From the NCBI RefSeq assembly GCF_963924675.1, contig NC_089232.1, positions 42,820,522 to 42,884,521 of the forward strand: DNA of 64,000 nucleotides, in the 5' to 3' direction. This DNA is from Phocoena phocoena. Its lineage: Eukaryota > Chordata > Mammalia > Artiodactyla > Phocoenidae. The notes below the pieces were generated by a model, which worked only from the letters and a program-made list of their open reading frames with translations, searched no databases and had not been told where the DNA came from. Made by a program: the position numbers and the translations under genes. Below are positions 1-11,721 of the stretch, piece by piece. Numbering within the stretch: position 1 is the first letter of the stretch; each line of letters begins with the position of its first letter.

Positions 1-843
1 AATTTCTCTGTGATGGCCCAACCTCTGAGGCACTGGGCAGGGGCATCCTGGACTGCCTGGTGACCCCCTCCTTTGAAACCATTCTTCCCAACCCCTCATC
101 CCCCACAGGCCCCCTCCACACTGGGCCTGTGATGGGAGAAGCAGCCTTGATGATGTTCGATTCACCTTTGGGGTCATTCTTCAATTGTCTTAAAGAATAA
201 ATCCTGGCTTCTCTTGAAATGGCTGATTCATACTAATCTTATCAAAGGGTTGCCTGGCCACATCCTTGGTGTTCTCAGTTTTTTGCAATATGGATAAGCT
301 GAGAATTGTCCAAATCTTTACATTCTGCTTCACTTTTTGCTCAACAATTCCATCTTTAAGTCATTTCTCTCTTCTCATATATTATAAGTAGTCAAGAGAA
401 CCCAAGCTGTACCTTCAACTCTTTACTTAGAAATAGTTTCAGCTTGATATCCGATTTCATAAGTTCTACCTTCCACAAAACACTAGACATAAACACAATG
501 CAGCCAAGGTCTTTGCCACTTTATAACAAGGATTACCAGTTTCCAACAACATGCTTCTCATTTCTGTCTGAGACCACATCAGAATGGCCATCATCATCTA
601 TATTTCTACCAACATTCTGTTCAGAATTACTTAAGTATCCTCTAAGAAGTTTAATCTTTTTCTACAGCTTTTCTTTCTGAGTTCTCACCAGAATCTCCCT
701 TAATGATTCATTCATGGCAATGTAGGCTTTTTCTAGCATGGACCTCAAAACTTTTTCAGCTTCTACCATTACCAGTTCCAAAGCCACTTCTACATTTTTA
801 GGTATTTGTTACAGCAGCATATCTATTTCTCAATACTAATTTC
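1..843 (-). mobile_element. MaLR (MST/THE1-type) internal region, minus strand
   Basis: Non-coding internal part of an ancient ERVL-MaLR retroelement, read on the minus strand. The order of recognisable blocks (the segment around 125-200, the 'cagccaaggtct' block near 500, the 'agttccaaagccacttct' block near 770) follows my memory of the MST/THE1 internal consensus, and it runs directly into a matching LTR at 844. The element enters from outside the window, so its other LTR should lie to the left. MaLR internals carry no functional gene. The short open frame at 444-680 is spurious. Confidence 0.72.
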
Positions 844-1160
844 TGTTTAGTCAATTTGGGCTACTATATCAAAAATACCATTGACTGGATGGCTAATAAA
901 TAACAGAAATTTATTACTCACAGTTACGGAGGCTGGCGGTCTGAGATCAGGGTGTAAGCATGGTCAGGTTCCAGTGAGGGCCCTCTTGTGGGTTGCAGAC
1001 TGCTGACTTCTCAATGTATCCTCACATGGCAGAGAGCAGAGAAAAACCAAGCTCTCTTGTGATTCTTATAAATTCATTAATCCCATTCATGAGGCCTCTA
1101 CCCTCATGATCTCCTCTAATCCTATTGCCTCCCAAAGACTCCACCTCCTAGTAGCATCCT
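844..1160 (-). mobile_element. MST-type MaLR LTR, first part
   Basis: Reverse complement of an MST-family LTR. The landmarks are the block ending 'cagaaatttatt' (about 905-915), the block near 1020-1030 ending 'cctcacatgg', and the block near 1080-1100 ending 'cattcatgagg'. The LTR stops abruptly at about 1160 where an L1 begins, and its missing tail reappears at about 2062-2119. The provirus is minus-strand, so this is its 5' LTR. Confidence 0.8.
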
Positions 1161-1600
1161 GGTTTTTTTTTTCCTATTGAAATATATTTGCTTTACAAAA
1201 TTATATTAACTTCAGATGTACAGCATAGTGATTCAGTACTTTTATAGATAATACCCCATTTAAAGTTATTACCAAATAATGGCTGTATTTCTCTGCTGTA
1301 CAATATATCCTTGTAGCTTATCTATTTTATCCATAGTAGTTTATATCTCTTAATCCCATACACCTATTTTACCCTTCCCCCCCTCCCCTCTCCCCACTGG
1401 TAGCCACTAGTTTGTTCTCTGTATCTGTTTCTGTTTTGTTATATGGATTCATATTTTTTTAGATTCCACATATAAGTGATAATATGCACTATTTGCCTTT
1501 CTCTGTCTGACTTATTTCACTAAGCATAATACTCTCTAGGTCCATCCATGTTGTTGCAAATGTCAGAATTTCATTCTTTTTTATGGCTGAGTAATATTCC

Positions 1601-1651
<51 letters not shown>

Positions 1652-2061
1652 CTTCTATATATAGAATATAAATATGTATATATGTCTTCTATATATATAG
1701 AAGATATATATATACATATTCTGTATTCATTCATCTGTTGATGGACACTTAGGTTGCTTCCATATCTTGGTATAGTAAATAATGCTGCTGTGAATGTTGG
1801 GGTACAGTATATCTTTTCTTCAGATATATACCCAGTATACAAGGGTTCCCTTTTCTCCACATCCTCATCAGCATTTATTTGTGGTCTTTTTGAGAGTCAT
1901 TCTGACAGGTGTGAGGTGATTATGTCATTGTGGTTTTGATTTGCACTTCTTTGATGATTAGTAATATTGAGCATCTTTTCATGTGCCTGTTGACCATTTG
2001 TACGTCTTCTTTGGAAAAATGTTCAGGTCTTCACCTATTTTAAAATTGGGGTTATTTTTTG
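1161..2061 (-). mobile_element. 5'-truncated L1 inserted in the MST LTR
   Basis: Antisense L1 3' end: a T-rich start, then 3' UTR sequence, then the C-terminal part of ORF2 (antisense landmarks 'ggctgagtaatattccatt' near 1585-1603 and 'tccatccatgttgttgca' near 1540-1558). It is about 900 bp, so it is 5'-truncated. The LTR is interrupted exactly around it. No clean target duplication is legible. A long TG run lies inside it. Translation gives only scrambled ORF2 remnants. Confidence 0.85.
1603..1649. repeat. (TG)n microsatellite, about 23 units
   Basis: Uninterrupted TG dinucleotide run inside the L1, at the place where unexpanded L1 copies read 'ccattgtatatatg'. A long pure run of this kind is likely to be length-polymorphic. 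It is followed by an imperfect AT-rich palindromic stretch (about 1651-1720). Confidence 0.95.
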
Positions 2062-2119
2062 ATACGATAAAGTTTCAACATATGAGTTTTGGGGCAATAC
2101 AAGCACTTAGTCCATAACA
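2062..2119 (-). mobile_element. MST-type MaLR LTR, second part
   Basis: Continues the LTR interrupted at 1160. 'tttcaacatatgagtttt' (about 2073-2090) and the terminal 'ccataaca' (2112-2119) match the reverse complement of the LTR start. The two pieces together give about 375 bp, near the expected LTR length. Confidence 0.78.
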
Positions 2120-2356
2120 TATGGATATACCACATTTTGTTTATTCTTTCATCCATTGATAACTACTTGGATTGTTTCTACCCTTTAGTTATTGAGAATA
2201 ATACTACTATGAACGTGGGTGTACAAAACCTTTTCAAGACCCTGCTTTTAATTATTTTGGATATATATACCCAGAAGTAGAATTGCTGGATCATATGGTC
2301 ATTCTGTTTTTAATTTTGGGGGGAAACCTCCAGACTGTTTTAATAGTAGCTGCACC
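2120..2356 (-). mobile_element. Older antisense L1 fragment, left part
   Basis: Antisense ORF2 C-terminal sequence directly next to the MaLR LTR. The landmarks are 'tatacccagaagtagaattg' (about 2266-2285) and 'gctggatcatatggt' (about 2285-2299). It is more diverged than the younger L1s. The fragment is broken at 2356 by the plus-strand L1 and continues at 8223. Confidence 0.8.
2345..2356. repeat. Left target-site duplication of the 2357-8222 L1
   Basis: 'agtagctgcacc', matched by 'agtggctgcacc' at 8223-8234 (11 of 12 identical). This brackets the plus-strand L1 and defines its ends. Confidence 0.85.
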
Positions 2357-3111
2357 GACATCAAGCACCCGCGGGGTTGGCGGCCAGCTGGGCCAGAGCC
2401 ATGGTCTGGGCTCTAGGACCCCAGCGTGGCCTCGCGAATTACCTTGCCTCGCCGCCACCCTTCTGCCTCGGGCCCAGTCTGAGCCCTGGCATCTTCCAGG
2501 CTGGCACCAAGCCGAGGTGGGAATGCAGCCATTTTGTTGAGTGTGACTTAACTTTCTGTGAGGAACTGTGTGGAGTGTGTCACCTCAAGGTGCTCACCTT
2601 TTACTCTACCACAAGCTGTGTGGCTGACAGGGTCTTGGTGCTCCGGCTGGGTGTCAGGCCTGAACCTCTGAGGTGGGAGAGCTGAGTTCAGGATATTGGT
2701 CCACAAGAGACCTCCCAGCTCCACATAATATCAAACAGCAAAAGCACTCCCAGAGATCTCCATCTCAACACTAAGACCCAGCTCCATTCAACAACCAGCA
2801 AGCTACCATGCTGGACACCCTATGTCAAACAACTGGCAAGACAGGGCACAACCCCACCCATTAGCATAGAGGCTGCCTAAAATCATAATAAGGTCACAGA
2901 CCTTCAAAACACACCAACAGCGCGGCCTTGCCCTCCAGAAAGACAAGACCCAGCCTCATCCATCAGAAAACAGGCACCAGTCCCCTCTACTAGGAAGCCT
3001 ACACAGCCCACTGAAACAACCTTACCCACTGGGAGCAGACACCAAAAACAATGGGAACTAGGAACCTGCAGCCTGCGAAAAGGAGACCCCAAACACAGTA
3101 AGATAAGCAAA

Positions 3112-4003
3112 ATGAGAAGACAGAGAAACACACAGCAAATGAAGGAGCAAGGTAAAAACCCACCAGACCAAACAAATGAAGAGGAAATAGGCAGTCTACC
3201 TGAAAAATAATTCAGAGTAATGATAGTAAAGATGATCCAAAATCTTGGAAATAGAATCTTGGAGAAGATACAACAAACGTTTAACAACGTAGAAGAACTA
3301 AAGAGCAAACAAACAATGATGAACAACACAGTAAATGAAATTAAAACTCTCTAGAAGGAATCAATAGCAGAATAACTTAGGCACAAGAATGGATAAGTGA
3401 CCTGTAAGATAAAATAGTGGAAATAACTACCGCAGAGCAGAATAAAGAAAAAAGAATGAAAAGAATTGAGGACAGTCTCACAGACTGTCTCACATTAAAT
3501 GCACCAACATTCGAATTATAGGGGTCCCAGAAGAAGAAGAGAAAAAAAAAAAGGGACTGAGAAAATATTTGAAGATATTATAGCTGAAAACTTCCCTAAT
3601 ATGGGTAAGGAAATAGTCAATCAAGTCCAGGAAGGTCAGAGAGTCCCATACAGGATAAATCCAAGGAGAAACACAAAAAGAAACATATGACTCAAACTGT
3701 CAAAGATTAAATACAAAGAAAAACTATTAAAAGCAGCAAGGGAAAAGCAACAATTAACATACAAGGGAATCCCCATAAGGTTAACAGCTGATCTTTCAGC
3801 ACAAACTCTGCAAGCCAGAAGGGAGTGACAGGACATATTTAAAGTGATGAAAGGGAAAAAAACTTCAACCAAGATTACTCTACCCAGCAAGGATCTCATT
3901 CAGATCTGATGGAGAAATTAAAACCTTTACAGGCAAGCAAAAGCTAAGAGAATTCAGCACCACCAAACCAGCTCTACAACAAATGCTAAAGAAACTACTC
4001 TAG
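3112..4003 (+). pseudogene. L1 ORF1 (RNA-binding chaperone) pseudogene
   Basis: Remnant of L1 ORF1p, the trimeric coiled-coil RNA-binding protein. The start is the ATG at 3112 (Met-Arg-Arg-Gln-Arg-like). A TAA at 3208-3210 ends the frame at codon 33, and further stops and shifts follow. The readable C-terminal part includes the stretch around 3570-3690 (KIFEDIIAENFPNMGKEIVN, then PYRINPRRNT). The end is the TAG at 4001-4003 after the conserved 'caaatgctaaa' region. The length is not a multiple of three, so at least one indel is present. Confidence 0.85.
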
Positions 4004-4060
4004 GCAGGAAACACAAGAGAAGGAAAAGACCTACAAAAACAAACCCAAAACAAATAAGAA

Positions 4061-7000
4061 AATGGTAATAGAAACATGCATATCGATAACTACCTTAAAT
4101 GTTAATGGATTAAATGCTCCAACCAAGTGACATAGACTGGCTGAATGGATACAAAAACAAGACGCATATATATGCTGTCTACAGAGACCCACTGCAGACC
4201 TAGGGACACATACAGATTGAAAGTGAGGGGGTGGAAAAAGATACTCAATGCAAATGGAAATCAAAAGAAAGCTGGAGTAGCAATTCTCATATCAGGCAAA
4301 ATAGATTTTAAAATAAAGACGAGACAAAGAAGGACACTACATAATGAGCAAGGGATTGATCTAAGAAGAAGATATAACAATTGTAAATATTTATGCACCC
4401 AACATAGGAGCACCTCAATGCATAAGGCAAATGCTAACAGGTATAAAAGCGGAAACACAATCCTAGTAGGGGCCTTTACACCCCACTTTCACCAATGGAC
4501 AGATCATCCAAAATGAAAATAAATAAGGAAACACAAGCTTTAAATGACACATTAAGCAAGGATGGACTTAAGTGATATTTATAGGACATTCCATCCAAAA
4601 ACAACAGAATAGACTTTCTCTCAAGTGCTCATGGAACATTCTCCAAGATAGATCATATCTTGGGTCACAAATCAAAGCTTGGAAAATTTACAAAAATTGA
4701 AATCATGTAAAGTATCTTTTACGACCACAATGCTATGAGACTACATATCAGTTTCAGGAAAAAATCTGTAAAAAATACAAACGCTTGGAGACTAAACAAT
4801 ACACTACTTAATAACCAGGAGATGACTGAAGAAATCAAAGAGGAAAGCATAAAATACCTAGAAGCAAATGTCAATGAAAACACGACGACCCGAAACCTAT
4901 GGGATGCAGCAAAAGCAGTTCTAAGAGGGAAGTGTATAGCAATACAATCCTACCTCAAGAAACAAGAAACATCTCAAACAAACAACCTAATCTTACACCT
5001 AAAGCAATTAGAGAAAGAAGAATAAAAAATAGCCCAAAGTTAGCAGAAGTAAAGAAAGCATAGAGATCAGATCAGAAATAAATGAAAAAGAAATGAAGAA
5101 AACAGTAGCAAAGGTCAATAAAACTAAAAGCTGGTTCTTTGAGAAGATAAACAAAATTGATAAACCATTAGCCAGACTCATCAAGAAAAAAGGTAGAAGA
5201 CTCAAATCAGTAGGATTAGAAATGAAAAAAGAGAAGTAACAACTGACACTGCAGAAATACAAAGGATCATGAGAGATTACTACAAGCAACTATATGCCAA
5301 TAAAATGGACAACCTGGAAGAAATGGACAAATTCTTAGAAAACCAAAACCTTCTGAGACTGAACAAGGAAGAAATAGAAAATATAAACAGACGAATCACA
5401 AGCACTGAAATTGAGACTGTGATTAAAAATTTTCCAACAAACAAAAGCCCAGGACCAAATGGCTTCACAGGAGAACTCTATCGAACATTTAGAGAAGAGC
5501 TAACACCCATCCTTCTCAAACTTTTCCAAATTGAAGCAGAGGGGGGAATACTCCCAAACTACTTCTACGAGGCCACCATCTCCCTGATACTAAAACCAGA
5601 CATAGATGTCACAAAGAAAGAAAACTACAGGCCAATATCACTGATGAACATAGATGCAAAAATCCTCAACAAAATACTAGCAAACAGAATCCAACAGCAC
5701 ACTAAAAGGATCATACACCATGATCAAGTGGGGTTTATCTGAGGAATGCAAGGATTCTTCAATATATGCAGATCAATCCATGTGATACACCATATTAACA
5801 AATTGCAGGAGAAAAACCATATGATCATCTCAATAGATGCAGAGAAAGCTTTTAACAAAATTCAACACCCATTTATGAAAATAACCCTCCAGAAAGTAGG
5901 CATAGAGGGAGCCTACCTCAACATAATAAAGGCCATATATGACAGACCAACAATCAACATCTTTCTCAGTGGTGAAAAACTGAAAACATTTCCTCTAAGA
6001 TCAGGAACAAGACAAGGTTGTCCACTCTCACCATTATTATTCAACATACTTTTGGAAGTTTTAGCCACAGCAATCGGAGAAGAAAACGCAATAAAAGGAA
6101 TACAAATCGGGAAAGAAGTAAAGTTGTCGCTGTGTGCAGATGACATGGTACTATACATAGAGAATCCTAAAGATGCTACCAGAAAACTACTAGAGCTAAT
6201 CAATGAATTTTATAAAGTAGCAGGATATAAAATTAATTCACGGGAATCTCTTGCATGCCTATACACTAATGTTGAAAAATCTGAAAGAGAAATTAAGGAA
6301 ACACTCCTATTTACCATTGCAACAAAAAGAATAAAATACCCAGGAATAAACCTACCTAAGGAGACAAAAGACCTGTATGCATAAAACTATAAGACACTGA
6401 TGAAAGAAATTAAAGATGGTACAAACAGTTGGAGTGATATACCATGTTCTTGGATTGGAAGAATCAACATTGTGAAAATGACTATACTACCAAAAGCAAT
6501 CTACAGATTCAGTGCAATCCCTATCAAACTACCAATGGCATTTTTTACAGAACTAGAACAAAACATTGCACAATTTGTATGGAAACACAAAAAACTCGGA
6601 ATAGCCAAAGCGATCTTGAGAAAGAAAAATGGAGCTAGAGGAATCAGACTCCCTGACATCAGACTATACTACAGAGCTACAGTAATCAAGTCACTATGGT
6701 ACTGGCACAAAAACAGAAATATAGATCAATGGAACAGGATAGAAAGCCCAGAGATAAACCCACGCAAATATGGTCACCTTATTTTTTGATAAAGGAGTCA
6801 AGAATATAAAAAATGGAGAAAAGACAGCATCTTCAATAAGTGGTGCTGGGAAAACTGGACAGCTACATGTAAAAGAATGAAATTAGAACACTCCCTAACA
6901 CCATACACAAAAATAAACTCAAAATGGATTAAAACCTAAATGTAAGGCCAGACACTATAAAACTCCTAGAGGAAAACATAGGCAGAACACGCTCTGACGT

Positions 7001-7850
7001 AAATCACACCAAGATCCTTTTTGATCTACCTTCTAGAGAAATGGAAATAAAAACAAAAATAAACAAATGAGACCTAATGAAACTTAAAAGCTTTTGTACA
7101 ACTAAGGAAACCATAAACAAGACAAAAAGAAAACCCTCACAGTCGGAGAAAATATTTGCAAATGAAGCAATTGACAAAGTATTAATCTCCAGAATTTACA
7201 AGAAGCTCATGCAGCTCAAAAAAACAAAAAAAAAAACAAAAAAAAACACCCAATCCACAAATGGGCAGAAGACCTAAATAGACATTTCTCCAAAGAAGAT
7301 ATACAGATTGCCAACAAACACATGAAAGAATGCTCAACATCACTAATCATTAGAGAAATGCAAATCAAAACTACAATGAGTTATCACCTTACACCGGTCA
7401 GAATGGCCATCATCAAAGAATCTACAAACAATAAATGCTGGAGAGGGTGTGGAGAAAAGGGAACCCTCTTGCACTGTTGGTGAGAATATAAATTGATACA
7501 GCCACTATGGAGAACAGTATGGAAGTTCCTTAAAAAACTAAAAATAGAGCTACTGTATGACCCAGCAATGCCACTACTGGGCATATATCCTGAGAAAACC
7601 AGAATTCAAAAAGAGTTGCGGCTCTATTTACAGTAGCCAGGACATGGAAGCAACCTAAGTGTCCATCAACAGATGAATGGATAAGGAAGATGTGGCATAT
7701 ATATATACAATGGAATATTATTCAGCCATGAAAAGAAATGAAGTTATTTGTAGTGAGATGGATGGACCTAGAGACTGTCATACAGAGTGAAGTAAGTCAG
7801 AAAGAGAAAAACAAATACCATATGCTAACACATATATGTGGAATGTAAAA
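4061..7850 (+). pseudogene. L1 ORF2 (endonuclease/reverse transcriptase) pseudogene
   Basis: The order is an APE-like endonuclease remnant (about 4061-4760, heavily frameshifted), a linker with the readable stretch 4735-5025, the reverse transcriptase (5269-6789, one frame), then a degraded C-terminal region to about 7850. In the RT frame the blocks [12 protein letters not shown] (about 5440-5475) and [12 protein letters not shown] (about 6010-6045) are intact. The active-site block at 6133-6144 reads CADD instead of the usual L1 FADD. The RT frame is broken by TGA at 5740-5742 and TAA at 6382-6384. The start is the ATG at about 4061, followed by a conserved beginning that reads TLNVNGLNAP. 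Confidence 0.9.
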
Positions 7851-8222
7851 CAAAAAATAAATGTTTCTGAAGAACCTAGGGGCAGGACAGGAATAAAGAC
7901 CCAGATGTAGAGAATGGACTTGAGGACACAGGGAGTAGGAAGGGTAAGCTGGGACAAAGTGAGAGAGTGGCATGGGCTTATATATACTAAGAAATATAAA
8001 ATAGAAAGCTAAGTGGGAAGCAGCCGCATAGCACAGGGAGATCATCTCAGTGCTTTGTGATTACCTAGAGGGGTGGGATAGGGAGAGTGGGTGGGAGACA
8101 CAAGAGGGAGGAGATATACGGATATACGTATATGTGTAGCTGATTCACTTTGTTATAAAACAGAAACTCACACACCGTTGTAAAGCAATTGTGCTCCAAT
8201 AAAGATGTTAAAAAAGAAAAAA

Positions 8223-8375
8223 AGTGGCTGCACCATTTTGCATTCCCACCAACAGTGCACAAGAGTTCTAATTTCTCCATATCCTCGCCAACACTTGTTA
8301 CTTTTTGTTAATTTTTTTGATAGTAGCCATCTTGATGGATATGAGGTTATATCTCATTGTAGAAATATCTCATTC
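8223..8375 (-). mobile_element. Older antisense L1 fragment, right part
   Basis: Continuation of the fragment broken at 2356: 'accattttgcattcccacc' directly follows the right target duplication (8223-8234), then 'ttctccatatcctcgccaac' (about 8273-8292). It fades at about 8375. Confidence 0.8.
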
Positions 8376-9311
8376 TTAAGCTGTGTCTCCACCTCTTTTT
8401 CTCACACTTAAGAATGTGTGTTATAATGTGAATGAATGAGAGTGATTTTGTTATGTCTAATCATGAATCTGTTCTAATTCATTTTTAATCTTTAACGAAT
8501 TTAATGATTTTTGTATTGTTACTAACAAATAGCATGCAGTGTACCTCTATCTCGTATTGTCTGAAAAGAATTACAAGTGGTGACTCTGAATTATAATAAT
8601 GTAATTGTAGTGTGTATAGAAGGCTCAGTTATTAAATACACTTTTACTTCTTTGCCTGAAAGTGGGGATTCATATTCTCCTCTTTCTATTAGCAGTCCTT
8701 TGCTACATGACTTTTTTATTCCATATATATTTTAGCCTGAATTCTTTAGAACTATTTAATGTGAGCAATTGAATCTATATTTTATAATGCTTACTGCCTA
8801 GTTTTGGAAGTAGACATCAATACCAAATAGTTATTTAATAACAATGGTGATAAATTATACGAAGGGAAAGCGCATGATGCTGTGAGGGCTGTAATGGGGA
8901 CTGGAACTAAGCAAGAAGAGGGTAGGAAAGACAGGCTTCTCTGAGAATTGACATTTGTGTTAAACTTGAAGTTAAGTGATGTTTAGTTAGATGATATGGT
9001 GTGTTGATAGACATGACTGTATGGGTGGATGGGAGTGGATTCCAGGCTAGGTTAGAAAATATTTTTTAAAATCCTTAAGATGGAAAGACATTTGATTTAG
9101 GAATAAAATGTAGACCCGTTTGAATGAAGCATAAAGAATAAAAGAAAAATGGGTAGGAGCATAGGACAGAGAGATAGGCAAGAGCTAAATCTTGCAGGCT
9201 ATGCTAGACCGCATTTTCAAAGAATGTTTTTGGGCTTTTTTGATCAAGACTGTGCATAAGTTTATATGAAGTCTTTCAATTTTAAGCAAATAGCAATGAT
9301 ATATAATGTAT
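8376..9311. other. Intergenic stretch, no gene recognised
   Basis: AT-rich single-copy-looking DNA with no long open frame, tRNA or exon signal that I trust. A short inverted repeat sits at its left edge (8371-8416). The part around 8850-9220 has the word content of an ancient degraded dispersed repeat, whose family I cannot name. Confidence 0.5.
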
Positions 9312-9324
9312 AAAAACAGTCGCA

Positions 9325-9539
9325 GGGCTTCCTTGGTGGTGCAGTGGTTGAGAGTCCGCCTGCCGATGCAGGGGATACGGGTTCATGCCCCGGTCCGGGA
9401 AGGTCCCACATGCCGCGGAGGAGCTGGGCCCGTGAGCCATGGCCACTGAGCCTGTGCATCCGGAGCCTGTGCTCCGCAACGGGAGAGGCCACAACAGTGA
9501 GAGGCCCGCGTACCGCAAAAAAAAAAAAAAAAAAAAAAA
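9325..9539 (+). mobile_element. CHR-type tRNA-Glu SINE, short form
   Basis: Begins 'gggcttccttggtggtgcag' (tRNA-derived head with A box 'tggtggtgcagtgg' and B-box-like 'gggttcatgccc'). It ends in a run of about 27 A. The 13-bp duplications 'aaaaacagtcgca' (9312-9324) and 'aaaaacagtagca' (9540-9552) flank it. The long A tail and low divergence indicate a fairly young insertion. It is a pol III-derived, L1-mobilised element with no coding function. Confidence 0.95.
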
Positions 9540-9552
9540 AAAAACAGTAGCA

Positions 9553-9929
9553 AACCCCCCCAGATATGTAGTTGGGCTCCAGGGCAAACTAGATATTTTT
9601 GCAATCCAGAAACAGAATAGAAACTCAAGTAGTGATGAAGCTGAAGCTATGAACTTGCTGGAATCTGGTACAAGACACTGTCATTGGTGGCACAAGAAAT
9701 TGGCTCCGGTAGACTAATGGGCACCAAATTCCAAAAAATAGGAAAGCATGTGATAGCAAATTAGCCTATCAAATCAACAATCTTTATGTGAATTTTCCTT
9801 CAGGGAACAGAAGAAGGAAATTAGCAAATTCATTCTAATGCGTCTAGTATAATATTGAGATCAAGACTAGGCAATAAAAGTTTAAGAAAAAAGTTATAGA
9901 AAATCTCACCTATGAACTTGAATGCAAAA
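9553..9929. other. Unassigned stretch between SINE and L1
   Basis: No gene seen. This may be further diverged L1 sequence upstream of the recognisable ORF2 part, but I cannot align it with confidence. Confidence 0.4.
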
Positions 9930-10197
9930 AGTCTCCAAAAAAACTAATATGTCAATATTTAAATCAGCAGTACATAAAAAAGATACATCATGACCAAGTG
10001 CAGTTGATCTGAGGAAAGCAAGAATGCTTCAGTATTTGAAAAGCTATCAAAATAATATATGATTAATGGACCAAATCTAAAAATCTATATGATTATCTTC
10101 ATAGAAACAGCAAAAATAAATGTAATTCCATACTGCTTCATAGATTAAAAAATAAAATCTCTTAGCAGATGAAAGGCAGATAAAATATGTGTCCTCT

Positions 10198-10640
10198 GTT
10201 GTTTTTTTGTCTACCCATACTCATTCCTAAACCCTTTTTTCTTACCCACTTTTCACTATCAAGATGAAAAAGCCAACTATTCACATTCCTAGTCTCTCTT
10301 GTTTAGGGGTGGTCATATGACGCAGTTCTGGACAGTAAGGTGTAAAGAGGATTCTGAGAGGGGATGATGAAAGAGATATACAATCTTTTTTTTTTTTTTT
10401 TTCTCACTCTAGCTACCCACTGTTTCTTCCCTATGACCATGGTTGTAAGTGAATGTGATGCTTGAAATTATGCTGTAAGAAAAGGCCAAAGATTCTAATC
10501 CCATATACTGATATCAATAAGCTGCTGCCCAAACCTGCAACTACCTACCTTAAAATTTCTTGCTATATGAGATAATTAGCTATCTTTTTTGTAAATAGCA
10601 GTGTTAGATATTCTTACTTTCAATCCAAAGTATTTCTAAC
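10198..10640 (+). mobile_element. Ancient repeat nested in the old L1 (family not named)
   Basis: The L1 is legible on both sides ('ctcttagcagatgaaagg' at about 10159 and 'gaaacttctttaacttgaaa' at about 10650), but this block does not belong to L1. Its beginning ('tagtctctcttg', 'ggtggtcatatgac') and end ('tttctaactgataaag') resemble an ancient mammalian dispersed repeat that I have seen often but cannot name. It includes a pure T run at about 10385-10402. Confidence 0.5.
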
Positions 10641-11721
10641 TGATAAAGAAGGAAACTTCTTTAACTTGAAAAGGGAATTCAAATTCCCCTTTCAAATTCC
10701 TATTCAAGTTCTTCAGTGAGTATCATACATATTGAAAAAAGGTTAGAAGTCTCCCATTACATTCAGAACTGGAAAAGGATGCCATTTATAACTTTTTTCA
10801 GTGTTATACTGCAGATCCTAGTCAGTGCAGTAAGATAGAGACATAACATTAAAACATTAGAAAAGAAAAATACCTAATTTGCCAATGATATTGCTTTCAT
10901 AGAAGACTGGAAAGCATATATAGACAAACTGCAGAATTAGTAATAGAGTTTTGCAAGTTAACTGGATTCAAGATCAACTGAAAAAAGACTATATAGCCAC
11001 TACCCACCAGTAAAAAGAAATCACCTTATATAATAAAGTACTTAGGAATGGATCTAACAGAATTTGGTAGCACTTTTTAAAAGGGAATAATTTCAAAATG
11101 GTACTGAAGTGTGTAAGGTGAATAAAAGGAGAAAGTTTTGGAATTGAATCACTCATTATCTTAAAGAGACATTGATTTGCCTCAAATTAATACTAGATTC
11201 TATATTTCCTATGCAATGTCTACTCAAACTTTAAAAGGATTTATTGGGTGTCTTAACAGCTCTTCATAAAATTAATGTGAAGTTACAAAGGACCAAGAAT
11301 AGCTGAGACAATTTTAAAAAGGAAGTGCAAGATAGTTAGACCTTACCGAACTTATTTAACAGCATAATGATTACGATTATATAGTGTAGTAGTTGCTTGA
11401 GGTTGGGCAAATAGAAAGATGGGAAATTTTAGGGAAACAGAACACCTATGTGGAAACGGTATGTTCCAGAGGTGTCATTAAACTTATAGGCAGAGAGCAA
11501 CCAAGTATATAAATTGTTCTGGAGAAATTAGTTTTCCTGGTGAAAACAGTTGAATTCCTATTTCACCCTACATAAACAATTAGGTGGATGAAACAATTAG
11601 GTTTATGATCTCGGGTTAAGAAATGAGTTAAGTTACAAAACAGCATAAATCTTAAGGGAAAAGATTAATAACTTGATCATATTAAAGTTAAAAGTTTCTG
11701 GTCATCAAGAGACACCATAAA

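Larger units (their letters stand above)
2357..8222 (+). mobile_element. Near full-length L1 retrotransposon, plus strand
   Basis: About 5.87 kb with 5' UTR (2357-3111), ORF1 remnant (3112-4003), 57-bp linker, ORF2 remnant (from 4061), 3' UTR and an A-rich tail after 'ctccaataaagatg' (about 8194-8207). It is flanked by a 12-bp near-perfect target duplication. Both ORFs carry stops and frameshifts, so it cannot move on its own. The GC-rich 5' UTR (2357-2700) shares the block around 2610-2690 with the L1 at 21938-30869 but differs beyond it, so this is a different 5' UTR type or a 5'-shortened copy. Confidence 0.93.

Noticed and set aside
1489..1860. 123-codon minus-strand open frame with a His-Thr run
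   Set aside because: The His/Thr run is the TG microsatellite in translation; the rest is L1 ORF2 C-terminal sequence.
9262..9628. Several open frames of 70-100 codons on both strands
   Set aside because: All are readings of the GC-rich CHR SINE body and its A tail. The same peptides recur at 19511-19900, 35524-36012, 40147-40507, 42529-42834, 49560-50083 and 53744-54154.
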